A stretch of DNA of 64,000 bases. It comes from UBA961 sp014191195 (lineage in GTDB: Bacteria > Bacteroidota > Ignavibacteria > Kapaibacteriales > UBA961). The stretch is from assembly GCA_964204605.1 (NCBI GenBank), contig OZ123195.1, positions 2,170,001 to 2,234,000 on the forward strand, written 5' to 3'. This document shows positions 1 to 8,982 of the stretch, piece by piece (the stretch's first letter is position 1; every line of letters starts with the position of its first letter). The notes beneath the pieces are model-generated. The model did not search any database. It was given only the letters and a program-made list of their open reading frames with translations, and had not been told where the DNA came from. Both the position numbers and the translations under genes were made by a program.

Positions 1-170
1 TTTTCTAAAGATTCTTGAAAACCATCTAATACAGCTAAGCTTAACAATAATGCAATACAACCAATTGCAATACTTCCAGTTGCAACACTTTTAGTAAATG
101 CAATAAAACCTCTTTTTCTTAAAGAGGTTCCAAAGCGATGAGAAATCCAATGTAAATGTTTAAATAACAT
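1..170 (-). CDS. ABC transporter permease, FtsX/LolC-like (partial, 5' end only)
   Basis: This is the first 56 codons of a gene that runs off the left edge. The reverse strand reads from an ATG at 170 and stays open to base 1. The product starts with a short basic segment (RFGTSLRKRGF) and then a hydrophobic helix of the type GSIAIGCIALLLSLAVLDGF. That is the usual N-terminus of FtsX-family permeases of lipoprotein-releasing (LolCE) or MacB-like ABC systems in Bacteroidota, where the first transmembrane helix follows a conserved basic loop. It begins 4 bases downstream of the leuS stop codon, so the two are probably co-transcribed. The assignment to the FtsX family rests on one helix only and the substrate is unknown. 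Confidence 0.55.
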   Translation of the reverse strand, partial: MLFKHLHWISHRFGTSLRKRGFIAFTKSVATGSIAIGCIALLLSLAVLDGFQESLE

Positions 171-174
171 ACAG

Positions 175-2748
175 TTAATTTGCGATGAAATTCACCAATT
201 TTCCAGGAACAATAATCTTTTTCCTAATAGTTAAGCCTTCTAGATTCTTTTTCACCAGTTCTTCAGCAAGTGCTAAAGTTTCTAGTTGTTCTTCGGTAGC
301 ATCTGCAGAAACAGATATTCTGGCTTTTATCTTACTATTTACTTGAACAACAATTTCTACAGTTGATTGAATACATTTTGATTCATCATATAATGGCCAA
401 TCATGAGTGAAAATACTTGTAGTATTTCCTAAAATAGACCATAATTCTTCGGCAATATGTGGGGCAAATGGTGCTAAAAGTCTTACGAATGAATTCATAG
501 CTTCTAAAGACTTATATTCTAAAGCTGTAAATTCATTAACAAATATCATCATTTGAGATATTGCAGTATTGAAACCTAAAGTTTCGATATCCTCGCCTAT
601 TTTTTTAATTGTAGTATGAAGAATATATTCATGTTCTGGATTATGAACATAGTTCTTTTTAATAAACTGTGATAATTGTCCATCTTCGGTAACAATTAAT
701 CTCCAAGCCCTATTTAAGAATCTATTAACACCTTCTACACCTTTAGTAGCCCATGGTTTTGTGGCTTCTAAAGGGCCCATAAACATTTCGAATAAACGTA
801 AAGAATCTGCTCCATACAGCTTTACAATATCATCTGGACTAACAACATTTCCCAGTGATTTGGACATCTTGCGTCCATCTTCACCTAAAATTAATCCTTG
901 ATGAAAAAGCCGGGCAAATGGCTCTTTTGTAGAGACTAATTGATAATCGAATAGAAATTTGTGCCAAAATCTAGCATATAATAAATGTAATACTGCATGT
1001 TCGGAGCCACCAACATATAAGTCTACACCACCACTATCGGGATTTCCACCCATCCAATATTGTTCTTTTTCTTTAGAACAGAATATGTCTTGATTATGAG
1101 GATCTGTATATCGTAGATAATACCAACATGAACCTGCCCATTGAGGCATCGTATTTGTTTCTAATTTCCCTGTTTTCCCTGTTTTTGGGTCATGCCAATT
1201 AATCCAAGAATCTACAGTTGCTAGAGGTGATTCTCCGGTTCCAGCGGGCTTATATTCTTTAACTTCTGGCAATGTTAAAGGTAATTCATCTAAGTCTAAA
1301 GAGCGTCTTGAGCCATCGGGAAAATGCACGATTGGAATTGGTTCGCCCCAATAACGTTGACGTGAAAAAAGCCAATCTCTTAATCGAAACTGTATTTTCC
1401 CTTTTCCTATTCCATCTTGTTCAAGCCATTCTATACATTTCTTTTTTGCATCTATTGTGTGCAATCCATTTAATTGTACAGTACGATCATTTGATGAATT
1501 ATATGCAATTCCATATTCAGTAAATGCTGCATGAAGGATATCAACTAATTCATTTTTACTATGTTTTACTACTTGAATACATGGTAAATCATTTTGCTTG
1601 GCAAAAGAATGATCTCTTTCATCATGTCCAGGTACTGCCATAATTGCTCCAGTTCCATAGTGAGCAAGTACATAATCGGCAATCCAAATAGGAATATTTT
1701 CTAAAGTAGCTGGATTCACAGCATAAGCACCAGTACATACTCCCGTTTTATCTTTAGATAATTCTGTTCTTTCTAAATCACTTTTTGTGCTTGCTTGATG
1801 AATATAAAGCTGCACTTTAGGTAAAAATGTATCGGTAGTAATCTGTTGAACAAGTGGATGTTCTGGAGCTAAAACAATATATGTAGCCCCAAAAACGGTA
1901 TCTGGTCTTGTAGTAAAAACAGTGATATATTCTGATTGATATTCTGCTAATTGAAACTGTATTTCAGCACCTTCAGAAATCCCAATCCAATGTTTTTGCA
2001 TTTCTTTGGTACTTGATGGCCATTCAACGATCTCTAAATCTTGCAATAAGCGTTGGGCATAAGCGGTAATGCGAATCATCCATTGACGCATTGGGCGACG
2101 TTCAACGGTATAGCCTTTATCTTTCCATTCGTCTACTTCCTCATTCGCAAGAACAGTTCCTAAGGCTTCGCACCAATTAACAGGAATATTAGCAGTATAA
2201 GCCAATCGGAATTCATCTTTATATGCTTCAATTTCTTTTGGTTCAATAATATGATCAGGAATAGGTAATTCAGAGATTGGCCTAGCTTTTTGAAGATCTG
2301 TATCATACCATGAATTATAAATTTTTAAGAACATCCATTGTGTCCATTTATAATACGATGATTGAGTAGTATTTACTTCTCGTGACCAATCATACCCTAA
2401 TCCTAATAGATTTAATTGTCTTTTAAAAGTATTGATATTGTTTTCTGTGGCAAGTGCTGGATGAATTCCAGTAACCATCGAATATCTCTCGGTGGGTAGG
2501 CCAAAAGCATCAAATCCCATGGGATGTAATACATTAAATCCCTTCATTTTTTTATATCGAGCAATAATATCAGTAGCTGTATATCCTTCTGGATGACCGA
2601 TATGTAATCCGGCACCACTAGGATATGGGAACATATCTAAGATATAATACTTAGGTTTAGAAAAATCATCTTCAACCTTATTGATATGATGATCTATCCA
2701 ATACTGCTGCCATTTAGGTTCTATGTCTGAAAAAGGATAAGAAGCCAT
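175..2748 (-). CDS. leuS: Leucyl-tRNA synthetase
   Basis: Class Ia aminoacyl-tRNA synthetase that charges tRNA-Leu in the cytoplasm. At 857 residues it has normal bacterial length. The ATP-binding HIGH motif is at residues 49-52 (GLHIGHPEG), and the KMSKS loop is near residue 627 (GRKMSKSLGN). Between them lies the CP1 editing domain, with TTRPDT and the GTGAIMAVPGHDERD motif that clears misacylated tRNA. The C-terminal anticodon-binding domain and the small terminal domain ending in VPGKLVNFI are present. The ATG at 2748 fits the family start (YPFSDIEPKWQQYW). A TAnnTTTG-like box lies just upstream at 2774-2781. The gene downstream begins 4 bases after its stop. Confidence 0.97.
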   Translation of the reverse strand: MASYPFSDIEPKWQQYWIDHHINKVEDDFSKPKYYILDMFPYPSGAGLHIGHPEGYTATDIIARYKKMKGFNVLHPMGFDAFGLPTERYSMVTGIHPALATENNINTFKRQLNLLGLGYDWSREVNTTQSSYYKWTQWMFLKIYNSWYDTDLQKARPISELPIPDHIIEPKEIEAYKDEFRLAYTANIPVNWCEALGTVLANEEVDEWKDKGYTVERRPMRQWMIRITAYAQRLLQDLEIVEWPSSTKEMQKHWIGISEGAEIQFQLAEYQSEYITVFTTRPDTVFGATYIVLAPEHPLVQQITTDTFLPKVQLYIHQASTKSDLERTELSKDKTGVCTGAYAVNPATLENIPIWIADYVLAHYGTGAIMAVPGHDERDHSFAKQNDLPCIQVVKHSKNELVDILHAAFTEYGIAYNSSNDRTVQLNGLHTIDAKKKCIEWLEQDGIGKGKIQFRLRDWLFSRQRYWGEPIPIVHFPDGSRRSLDLDELPLTLPEVKEYKPAGTGESPLATVDSWINWHDPKTGKTGKLETNTMPQWAGSCWYYLRYTDPHNQDIFCSKEKEQYWMGGNPDSGGVDLYVGGSEHAVLHLLYARFWHKFLFDYQLVSTKEPFARLFHQGLILGEDGRKMSKSLGNVVSPDDIVKLYGADSLRLFEMFMGPLEATKPWATKGVEGVNRFLNRAWRLIVTEDGQLSQFIKKNYVHNPEHEYILHTTIKKIGEDIETLGFNTAISQMMIFVNEFTALEYKSLEAMNSFVRLLAPFAPHIAEELWSILGNTTSIFTHDWPLYDESKCIQSTVEIVVQVNSKIKARISVSADATEEQLETLALAEELVKKNLEGLTIRKKIIVPGKLVNFIAN

Positions 2749-2773
2749 ATGTATAGTAAACTAAAAAAATTGT

Positions 2774-2781
2774 CAAATTTA
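2774..2781 (-). promoter_or_regulatory. Putative -7 promoter box (TAAATTTG) of leuS
   Basis: The reverse strand reads TAAATTTG, an exact match to the Bacteroidota -7 consensus TAnnTTTG, 25 bases upstream of the leuS ATG. It overlaps the stop codon of the ABC exporter gene. No clear TTTG -33 element was seen at the expected spacing, so support is moderate. Confidence 0.35.
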
Positions 2782-4602
2782 TTGTATATCAATCGTTTGT
2801 AAAGAGCATAGGCGAAAATAAATCCCACCTTTTTCTAATAATTCTTTATGTGTTCCAGATTCTGCAATAGAACCATTATCAAACACATAAATACAATCTG
2901 CATCAATAATTGTAGATAATCTATGAGCAATTATAAGAGCTGTTCTGCCATGTAATAAATTGTGTATTGCTTCTTGTACTAAATGTTCTGATTCTGCATC
3001 TAATGCAGAAGTTGCCTCATCAAAAATAAGTATTTGGGGTTTGCGCACAAGAGCCCTAGCAATAGCTAGACGTTGTTTTTGTCCACCAGAAAGCAATACA
3101 CCTCTATCACCAATTTTTGTTTGATATCCCATTGGTAAGCTGATAATAAAATCGTGTGCATTAGCCATTTTAGCAGCATAGATCATTTCATCTTCAGATA
3201 TTATGTTTTTACCAAAACAGATATTTTCAGCTATGGTATCATTAAATAAGAAAGAATCTTGTGAAACGATTCCAAATAGTTGACGATATTCTTCAATAGA
3301 AAATTCTTTGATATTGATTCCATCTATACATATACTTCCTTTATTTGGATCATATAATCGCACAATCAGATCACTCATTGTAGATTTTCCGCTTCCGCTT
3401 TGTCCAACCAATGCAATGGTTTTTCCTTTATCAATGCTAAGATGAATATCATGTAATACTTCATGATTACCATCATATGAAAAATGCAGATTATCTACAC
3501 TAATAGATGAAGTAAATGTATGGATTGAAGTATTGCCATTTTTTACAGTTGGTTGTTGATCTATAATGTCAAACACGGTTTCTGCCGCTACAATCCCTTT
3601 TTGAATGACAGCAGGAGTATTGGTTAGTTGTGCTATAGGAGACATAATACTAAAAAGAGCAAAAAGGAAAGTCATTAATTCTTGTGGTTTTAACTCTTTA
3701 TCATACACTTGATTTCCACCAACATATAAAACAGCACATAAAGCAGAAATTGCAAGTATCTCATTTAATACAGGTACTAAGTCTACCAATTTCTGATTTT
3801 TTACAGATGCCTTTACATATCTTTGAGTTTCTTGTTCAAACTGAGTAGTCGCTTTATCTTCTGAAGCAGTAGTTTTTACCAAACGAATACCAGAAATCAT
3901 TTCTTGAATTAACGATGTAAGTGCATGCATAGAAAACAACATTCTACTTGCATACATTTTGATTGCTTTTGTACTCAATTTGATAATAAGTAAACTTCCA
4001 ATACTAGTACTGAAAGCTATCATTGTTAAAAATGGAGAATAAGAAAATAATACAGCCAAGAATAATGCAATTTCTATGGGTTGTCTAAACACTGTTAAGA
4101 ATAAAGGAGACACGGCTCCATTCATAGTAGCAACAGAGTTTGTTATAAAAGATATATTATCTCCTACTTTAGATCGATTGAAATAATCCATTGATAAAGA
4201 CATCATTTTTTTAAATAATTGATCTCTAATGGATTTAGAAATTCCTTCTCCTAAACGAACATTAACATTATTCCCAAGATATTTTGTAAGATTTTTTAAA
4301 ATGAAGAGAAATAGAATCAATAAGCCTAAATGAAATAATGTTGTAGAGTGGGAATCGCTTTGTACAATATCTAAAACAGTAGTAAAGAACCATTGTTTGA
4401 TAGTTGCAGAAATAGACTCATTATTAGATAGTAATGGATGTGAATTCATTGATTCGGGATTAAACAAAGCTTCTAATACAGGTTGAATTACTATAATAGT
4501 TACTGTACTAAGTACCGAGAACATAGTGTTCAAAGTAATAGAAAGAAACAGAAGTAATTTAAAATCTGATAGATAGCTTAATACCCGAAATACTGTTTTC
4601 AC
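2779..4602 (-). CDS. MsbA-like ABC exporter, fused permease and ATPase
   Basis: A 607-residue half-transporter acting in the inner membrane as a homodimer. The N-terminal half (about residues 1-330) is a six-helix ABC exporter domain. The C-terminal nucleotide-binding domain has Walker A GQSGSGKST near residue 400, the signature LSGGQKQR near 503, Walker B ILIFDEATSALD near 525 and the H-loop IIAHRLST near 560. All catalytic residues are present. The best family match is the lipid A/lipid or multidrug exporters (MsbA-like), but the substrate cannot be read from sequence. The start is a GTG supported by an AAAGG ribosome site at 4610-4614 that overlaps the purH stop codon, which suggests translational coupling. 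Confidence 0.9.
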   Translation of the reverse strand: MKTVFRVLSYLSDFKLLLFLSITLNTMFSVLSTVTIIVIQPVLEALFNPESMNSHPLLSNNESISATIKQWFFTTVLDIVQSDSHSTTLFHLGLLILFLFILKNLTKYLGNNVNVRLGEGISKSIRDQLFKKMMSLSMDYFNRSKVGDNISFITNSVATMNGAVSPLFLTVFRQPIEIALFLAVLFSYSPFLTMIAFSTSIGSLLIIKLSTKAIKMYASRMLFSMHALTSLIQEMISGIRLVKTTASEDKATTQFEQETQRYVKASVKNQKLVDLVPVLNEILAISALCAVLYVGGNQVYDKELKPQELMTFLFALFSIMSPIAQLTNTPAVIQKGIVAAETVFDIIDQQPTVKNGNTSIHTFTSSISVDNLHFSYDGNHEVLHDIHLSIDKGKTIALVGQSGSGKSTMSDLIVRLYDPNKGSICIDGINIKEFSIEEYRQLFGIVSQDSFLFNDTIAENICFGKNIISEDEMIYAAKMANAHDFIISLPMGYQTKIGDRGVLLSGGQKQRLAIARALVRKPQILIFDEATSALDAESEHLVQEAIHNLLHGRTALIIAHRLSTIIDADCIYVFDNGSIAESGTHKELLEKGGIYFRLCSLQTIDIQ

Positions 4603-4612
4603 GTATATACCT

Positions 4613-6169
4613 TTAATGACGAAAATGTCTCATACCAGTCATAATCATGCTGACATTATGTTTATTTGCAGCTTCGATAACTTCTGCATCACGAATAGAA
4701 CCTCCGGGCTGAATTACTGCTGTTGCTCCTGCTTCTATTGCTTGTAGCATTCCATCTGCAAAAGGGAAGAATGCATCTGATGCAACTGCGCACCCTTTTA
4801 GATTTATTCCAGCATCTTGAGCTTTTTTAACTGCAATTCGAGCGGAATCTAATCTAGACATCTGGCCTGCGCCAATAGCAAGCGTTCTATCAGAAGCAGC
4901 ATATACTATGGCATTAGATTTTACATGCTTTGCAATTTTCCAAGCAAACATCATAGCTTTATATTCTTCTTCGCTTGGTTGTCTATTGGTAACTATCCGT
5001 AAATCAGATGCTCTTAATAATTCATTATCTTCAGATTGCATTAATATGCCACCTGCAACTGATTTTACTTGATACCCTTGAATTGCCTTTTTTAATGCAT
5101 CAAATGAACATTGTAATAATCTTCTATCCTTTTTCTTCGTTAATAATGCTAGGGCATCATCTGTAAATGACGGAGCAATTAATACTTCAGCAAATAATGG
5201 ATGAATTGTTTCGGCTGTTTCGATATCTATTGTTCTATTAAAAGCTAAAATGCCTCCAAATGGAGACACAGTATCTGTTGCAAATGCTTTATGATATGCT
5301 TCTGATAATGTATCGCCAATGCCCACCCCGCATGGATTTGTATGTTTGATTATAACAGTAGCTGGATCATCAAATTCTAATACCAATCTACCAGCGGCAT
5401 CTATATCTATAATATTATTATAGGATAATTCTTTACCATGTAATTGGGTGAAAATTTTGGTAAAATTTCCATAGAGAAATGCTTTTTGATGAGGATTTTC
5501 ACCATAACGTAAGGATTGTTCGGCTTTATAGGGCAATGTTAATTGCTGCGGAAATTCAATTCCATTTTGTTTAGCAAACCATCCCGAAATTATGCTGTCA
5601 TAATATGCTGTATGTGCAAATGCTTCCCCAGCTAAAGATTTTCTTAGATCATAATTAATGCATCCAGTTGTATGAATTTCCTGGAGAATTGTATGATAAT
5701 GAGCTGGATTAACGATGATGGCTGTCCAATCAAAATTCTTTGCAGATGCTCTTACCATTGCCGGGCCACCAATATCAATATTTTCAATCGCATCTTGAAA
5801 ATCAATATCATCTTTTGATATTGAATGTTCAAAAGGATATAAATTAACAATCACAAGATCTATAGAGTGTATTCCATGTAATTCCATGGCTGCTGTATGA
5901 TTTGTATCATCTAATCTTGCCAATAAACCACCATGAATAGCTGGGTGTAATGTTTTAACACGCCCATCCATAATCTCAGGAAATCCAGTTATATCTTTTA
6001 CTGGCTTTACAGGAATACCAGCTTCATGCAATAAATTAGCAGTTCCACCTGTAGAAATTATTTCTATACCTAATAGATTCAATGATTTAGCAAAATCTAT
6101 GATACCTTCTTTATTAGATACACTGATTAATGCTCTTTTTATAGGATAGGAGTTTGAATTCATATACAT
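4613..6169 (-). CDS. purH: Bifunctional AICAR formyltransferase / IMP cyclohydrolase
   Basis: Catalyses the last two steps of de novo purine synthesis: AICAR is formylated by 10-formyl-THF and FAICAR is cyclised to IMP. The N-terminal MGS-like cyclohydrolase domain starts with RALISVSNKEGIIDFAK and contains ISTGGTA and DGRVKTLHP. The C-terminal transformylase domain carries the catalytic Lys-His pair in IIKHTNPCGVG (about residues 270-280) and ends with the usual MIMTGMRHFRH. The length of 518 is typical. Translation may start at either ATG 6169 or ATG 6163. purS and purQ of the same pathway lie at 34-35 kb in a separate unit. Confidence 0.97.
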   Translation of the reverse strand: MYMNSNSYPIKRALISVSNKEGIIDFAKSLNLLGIEIISTGGTANLLHEAGIPVKPVKDITGFPEIMDGRVKTLHPAIHGGLLARLDDTNHTAAMELHGIHSIDLVIVNLYPFEHSISKDDIDFQDAIENIDIGGPAMVRASAKNFDWTAIIVNPAHYHTILQEIHTTGCINYDLRKSLAGEAFAHTAYYDSIISGWFAKQNGIEFPQQLTLPYKAEQSLRYGENPHQKAFLYGNFTKIFTQLHGKELSYNNIIDIDAAGRLVLEFDDPATVIIKHTNPCGVGIGDTLSEAYHKAFATDTVSPFGGILAFNRTIDIETAETIHPLFAEVLIAPSFTDDALALLTKKKDRRLLQCSFDALKKAIQGYQVKSVAGGILMQSEDNELLRASDLRIVTNRQPSEEEYKAMMFAWKIAKHVKSNAIVYAASDRTLAIGAGQMSRLDSARIAVKKAQDAGINLKGCAVASDAFFPFADGMLQAIEAGATAVIQPGGSIRDAEVIEAANKHNVSMIMTGMRHFRH

Positions 6170-6253
6170 ATCTGATTGAATAATAATACGAAAATAAGTT
6201 ATTAGATTCTAAACAGCTGGTTTTTCTACAGAAATACAAGAAAATGGTTTGTT

Positions 6254-7726
6254 TTATCTGCCGAATAGCACAGTAAGTTCATGAAGATCTTTTAAAGCAT
6301 CATAGTTGATGTCTGATGATTGTGCCCGCCATTGCCAATTGCCTTCGCTTGTTCCTGGTGTATTCATTCTTGTATCAGAATATAAGCCTAAGATGTCTTG
6401 TAAAGGAAGAATTGTCAGCTTTGCTTTGCATGATAAAGCTAATCTGTTTATATGCTTATGGGCATCTTTATCATCAAAATCACAAAGACAATACTTTCTG
6501 ATTAATGTTTGCTGTTGTTTGCTTAACTCACTTGTAAACCAACCATTTGTAGTATTATTATCATGTGTGCCAGTATACACAATAGAATATTCTTCAATAT
6601 TATGAGGTGCATATGGATGAATGGCGATATCATCTCCAAAGGCAAATTGAAGGATTTTCATACCTGGCGCACCGCTTTTATATAATAAGTCTTTTACATC
6701 TTGATCTATAGTTCCTAAATCTTCGGCAAAAATAGAGGCATCAGGAACTGCATTCTTTATTGCATCGAATAATGGAATGCCTGGACCTTTTTTCCATTTT
6801 CCATGAATTGCTGTATGTGCGGAATAAGGGATTGCCCAATACGAAGCAAAGCCTCTAAAATGATCTATACGAATACTATCATATAAAGAAAGCATGTATT
6901 GGATTCTTTTAATCCACCAATTAAAGACAGCTTTTTTTTCTTTTTTCCATAGATATAAAGGATTTCCCCATGATTGTCCGGTACTACTAAAATAATCAGG
7001 AGGAACACCTGCAATATGTTTTGGAATTCCTTTTTTTGTTAAATCAAAAAGAGATTGATTAGACCAAACATCGGCGCTATCATGGGATACATAAATAGGA
7101 ATATCACCAATAATTGCAATCCCTTTTGATTGAGCATAAGCATGCAATTGTTGCCATTGATGATAAAATAAGAATTGAATGATATACTGTCTATCCCATA
7201 TATCTATTGTTTCTTCAGTTTTTTGCCATTGCCACCATGGCTTATATGCATGTGCTTCTTTTTTATGAATAAATAGCACATAATCATCAAGCCAATATGA
7301 TTGAAGTTCACAAAACTGATGAAAAGCCTTATGAAGATGTTGGCCTTTAATCTTAAAATTTTGGGCTGCTTCATACAGTAAAGGCATTCTTGTATGTAAG
7401 GCTTCATGATAATGTACTTTAAGATTATTTTCAGTTCTATCAGAAAAAATTGGATTTTTTTCTAATAATCCCTCTTTATATAAATGTATTGGGCTAATAA
7501 ATAAAGGATTTCCAGCAAAAGCGCTAGGGCTGCTATAAGGAGAAGATTGAGTAGCTGTATCTATAGGGTTTAGTGGTAATATCTGCCAATATTTCTGTTT
7601 AGCTTTTGCTAAAGAGTCAATCCATAGATAAGCATTATCGCCAAAATCTCCACATCCGAATGGGCCTGGTAAACTAGAAATATGTAATAAGACACCGGAA
7701 GCTCTTGTAAAAGAAAATGGATTCAT
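6254..7726 (-). CDS. malQ: 4-alpha-glucanotransferase (amylomaltase, GH77)
   Basis: Transfers alpha-1,4-glucan segments between maltodextrins or glycogen in the cytoplasm. The family N-terminus (RASGVLLHISSLPGPFGCGDFGDNA) is complete. The GH77 catalytic triad is visible: nucleophile Asp near residue 288 in SIRIDHFRGF, acid/base Glu near 335 in FAEDLGTI, and the third Asp near 389 in YTGTHDNNT. The 490-residue length is usual. I start the gene at ATG 7726, one base past the stop of the upstream methyltransferase gene, rather than at the longer TTG. This spacing implies translational coupling. No other glycogen gene is nearby. Confidence 0.94.
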   Translation of the reverse strand: MNPFSFTRASGVLLHISSLPGPFGCGDFGDNAYLWIDSLAKAKQKYWQILPLNPIDTATQSSPYSSPSAFAGNPLFISPIHLYKEGLLEKNPIFSDRTENNLKVHYHEALHTRMPLLYEAAQNFKIKGQHLHKAFHQFCELQSYWLDDYVLFIHKKEAHAYKPWWQWQKTEETIDIWDRQYIIQFLFYHQWQQLHAYAQSKGIAIIGDIPIYVSHDSADVWSNQSLFDLTKKGIPKHIAGVPPDYFSSTGQSWGNPLYLWKKEKKAVFNWWIKRIQYMLSLYDSIRIDHFRGFASYWAIPYSAHTAIHGKWKKGPGIPLFDAIKNAVPDASIFAEDLGTIDQDVKDLLYKSGAPGMKILQFAFGDDIAIHPYAPHNIEEYSIVYTGTHDNNTTNGWFTSELSKQQQTLIRKYCLCDFDDKDAHKHINRLALSCKAKLTILPLQDILGLYSDTRMNTPGTSEGNWQWRAQSSDINYDALKDLHELTVLFGR

Positions 7727-7727
7727 A

Positions 7728-8981
7728 TTAAGAACTCGAATCAAGTTTTTTTCTTAGTCGTGCGATATAAAAACCATCAAATCCATCTTTTGCCGGGCAT
7801 ATTCTGCGTTCTTCTTCTAAAGACCAATGTGCGCCGCTTTCGGATGTAAGAAAAGCTAAAATTTGCTTTTCTCCTTCTGATGGTAAAATGCTACATGTAC
7901 AATAAACAAGGCATCCACCAGGTTTTACTGTCTTATGAAATGTATGTAGCAATTCTTGTTGAATCTGTAGAACATCATGAATAAAAGTTGATTTACGAAA
8001 CAATAATGCATCAGGATTTCTTTTTAAAACACCAGAACCACTACAAGGTGCATCAATCAGTATTGCATCTGCGGTAGCAGTATGTTTTTTGATAGTTTTT
8101 GCTTCAATCACAACTGTTTGTATATTCCAAGCCCCGGCACGCCTTGCCCTTCTTTTTAACTCGTCTAATTTATATGAGTGAATATCCATTGCAATGAGTC
8201 TTCCAGTATTTTCCATCATTGCAGCTATATGTAATGTTTTTCCCCCTTCTCCAGCACATGCATCAATAATTCTATCTTTTGGTTTGGCTAGTAGAAAAGT
8301 AGATACCATTTGTGAGCCAACATCTTGCATTTCAAAAAAACCTTCGGCAAAAGCTTTTGTCTTAAAAACTCTTGAGTTTCTGGCTACTTCTAAAGCAATA
8401 TCATTTTCTGCTATAATTGTCGCATTAATCATTTCCTTTCTTAAAGCATCTTTAAGATTTTCTCTTGTGATTTTTAGGGTATTTGTTCTGATATAGACTT
8501 TAGGTTCAGATAATTGAGCTTTTGCAATTTCTTGCCATGTTTCATTTCCTAATTCTTGTATACATAAATCATTAAACCACCCAGGATAGAATGCTCCAGT
8601 TTTGTTTTTTTCAAGATAGTCTTCAACTCTTTTGATTGCTTGGTCAAGATGATCTGGTGTAAAATCTTTTCTTTGTGAAGAATGTAATGTTCCACCAGAT
8701 AAAATAAACCAAAATCCAACCGCCAAAGCAGAGTCTAACTGTTTACCTTGTAACCCGATTGATAATAATTCCCAACATTTAAAAAGAGAGTAAGCACATT
8801 CTGCTAATAGACCTCTTTGTTTTTCTGTAAATACTTTTTCTTTAAAAGTATCTCTTAAAGCAATATCTAATCTGCCTTGTTTAACAAAAACTCGTTCAAC
8901 AACTTCACGTAAATCTTTAAGAACAGAGGTAATGTCCGAATGTTGTAATCTGGGTAACTCTAAAGGGTTTTTTGCAGACAT
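7728..8981 (-). CDS. RsmB/NOP2/Sun-family RNA cytosine-C5 methyltransferase
   Basis: A SAM-dependent rRNA (or tRNA) m5C methyltransferase of 417 residues. The SAM-binding motif DACAGEGGKTLHIAAMM is followed by motif IV DAPCSGSG (Cys near residue 313, the release cysteine) and motif VI VYCTCSILPSEGE (catalytic Cys near 362). A divergent N-terminal NusB-like region precedes the catalytic domain, as in RsmB. The longer reading frame back to 9050 would overlap the upstream gene. I prefer ATG 8981 (MSAKNPLEL), which has an AAGGAGAT ribosome site at 8992-8999 with a rather long 12-base spacer and begins 1 base after the NagZ-like gene. The RNA target is not determined. Confidence 0.88.
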   Translation of the reverse strand: MSAKNPLELPRLQHSDITSVLKDLREVVERVFVKQGRLDIALRDTFKEKVFTEKQRGLLAECAYSLFKCWELLSIGLQGKQLDSALAVGFWFILSGGTLHSSQRKDFTPDHLDQAIKRVEDYLEKNKTGAFYPGWFNDLCIQELGNETWQEIAKAQLSEPKVYIRTNTLKITRENLKDALRKEMINATIIAENDIALEVARNSRVFKTKAFAEGFFEMQDVGSQMVSTFLLAKPKDRIIDACAGEGGKTLHIAAMMENTGRLIAMDIHSYKLDELKRRARRAGAWNIQTVVIEAKTIKKHTATADAILIDAPCSGSGVLKRNPDALLFRKSTFIHDVLQIQQELLHTFHKTVKPGGCLVYCTCSILPSEGEKQILAFLTSESGAHWSLEEERRICPAKDGFDGFYIARLRKKLDSSS

Positions 8982-8982
8982 T

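Noticed and set aside
1272..1523. An 83-residue frame opposite leuS
   Set aside because: Shadow of the strongly conserved leuS coding strand; no family match and no ribosome site.
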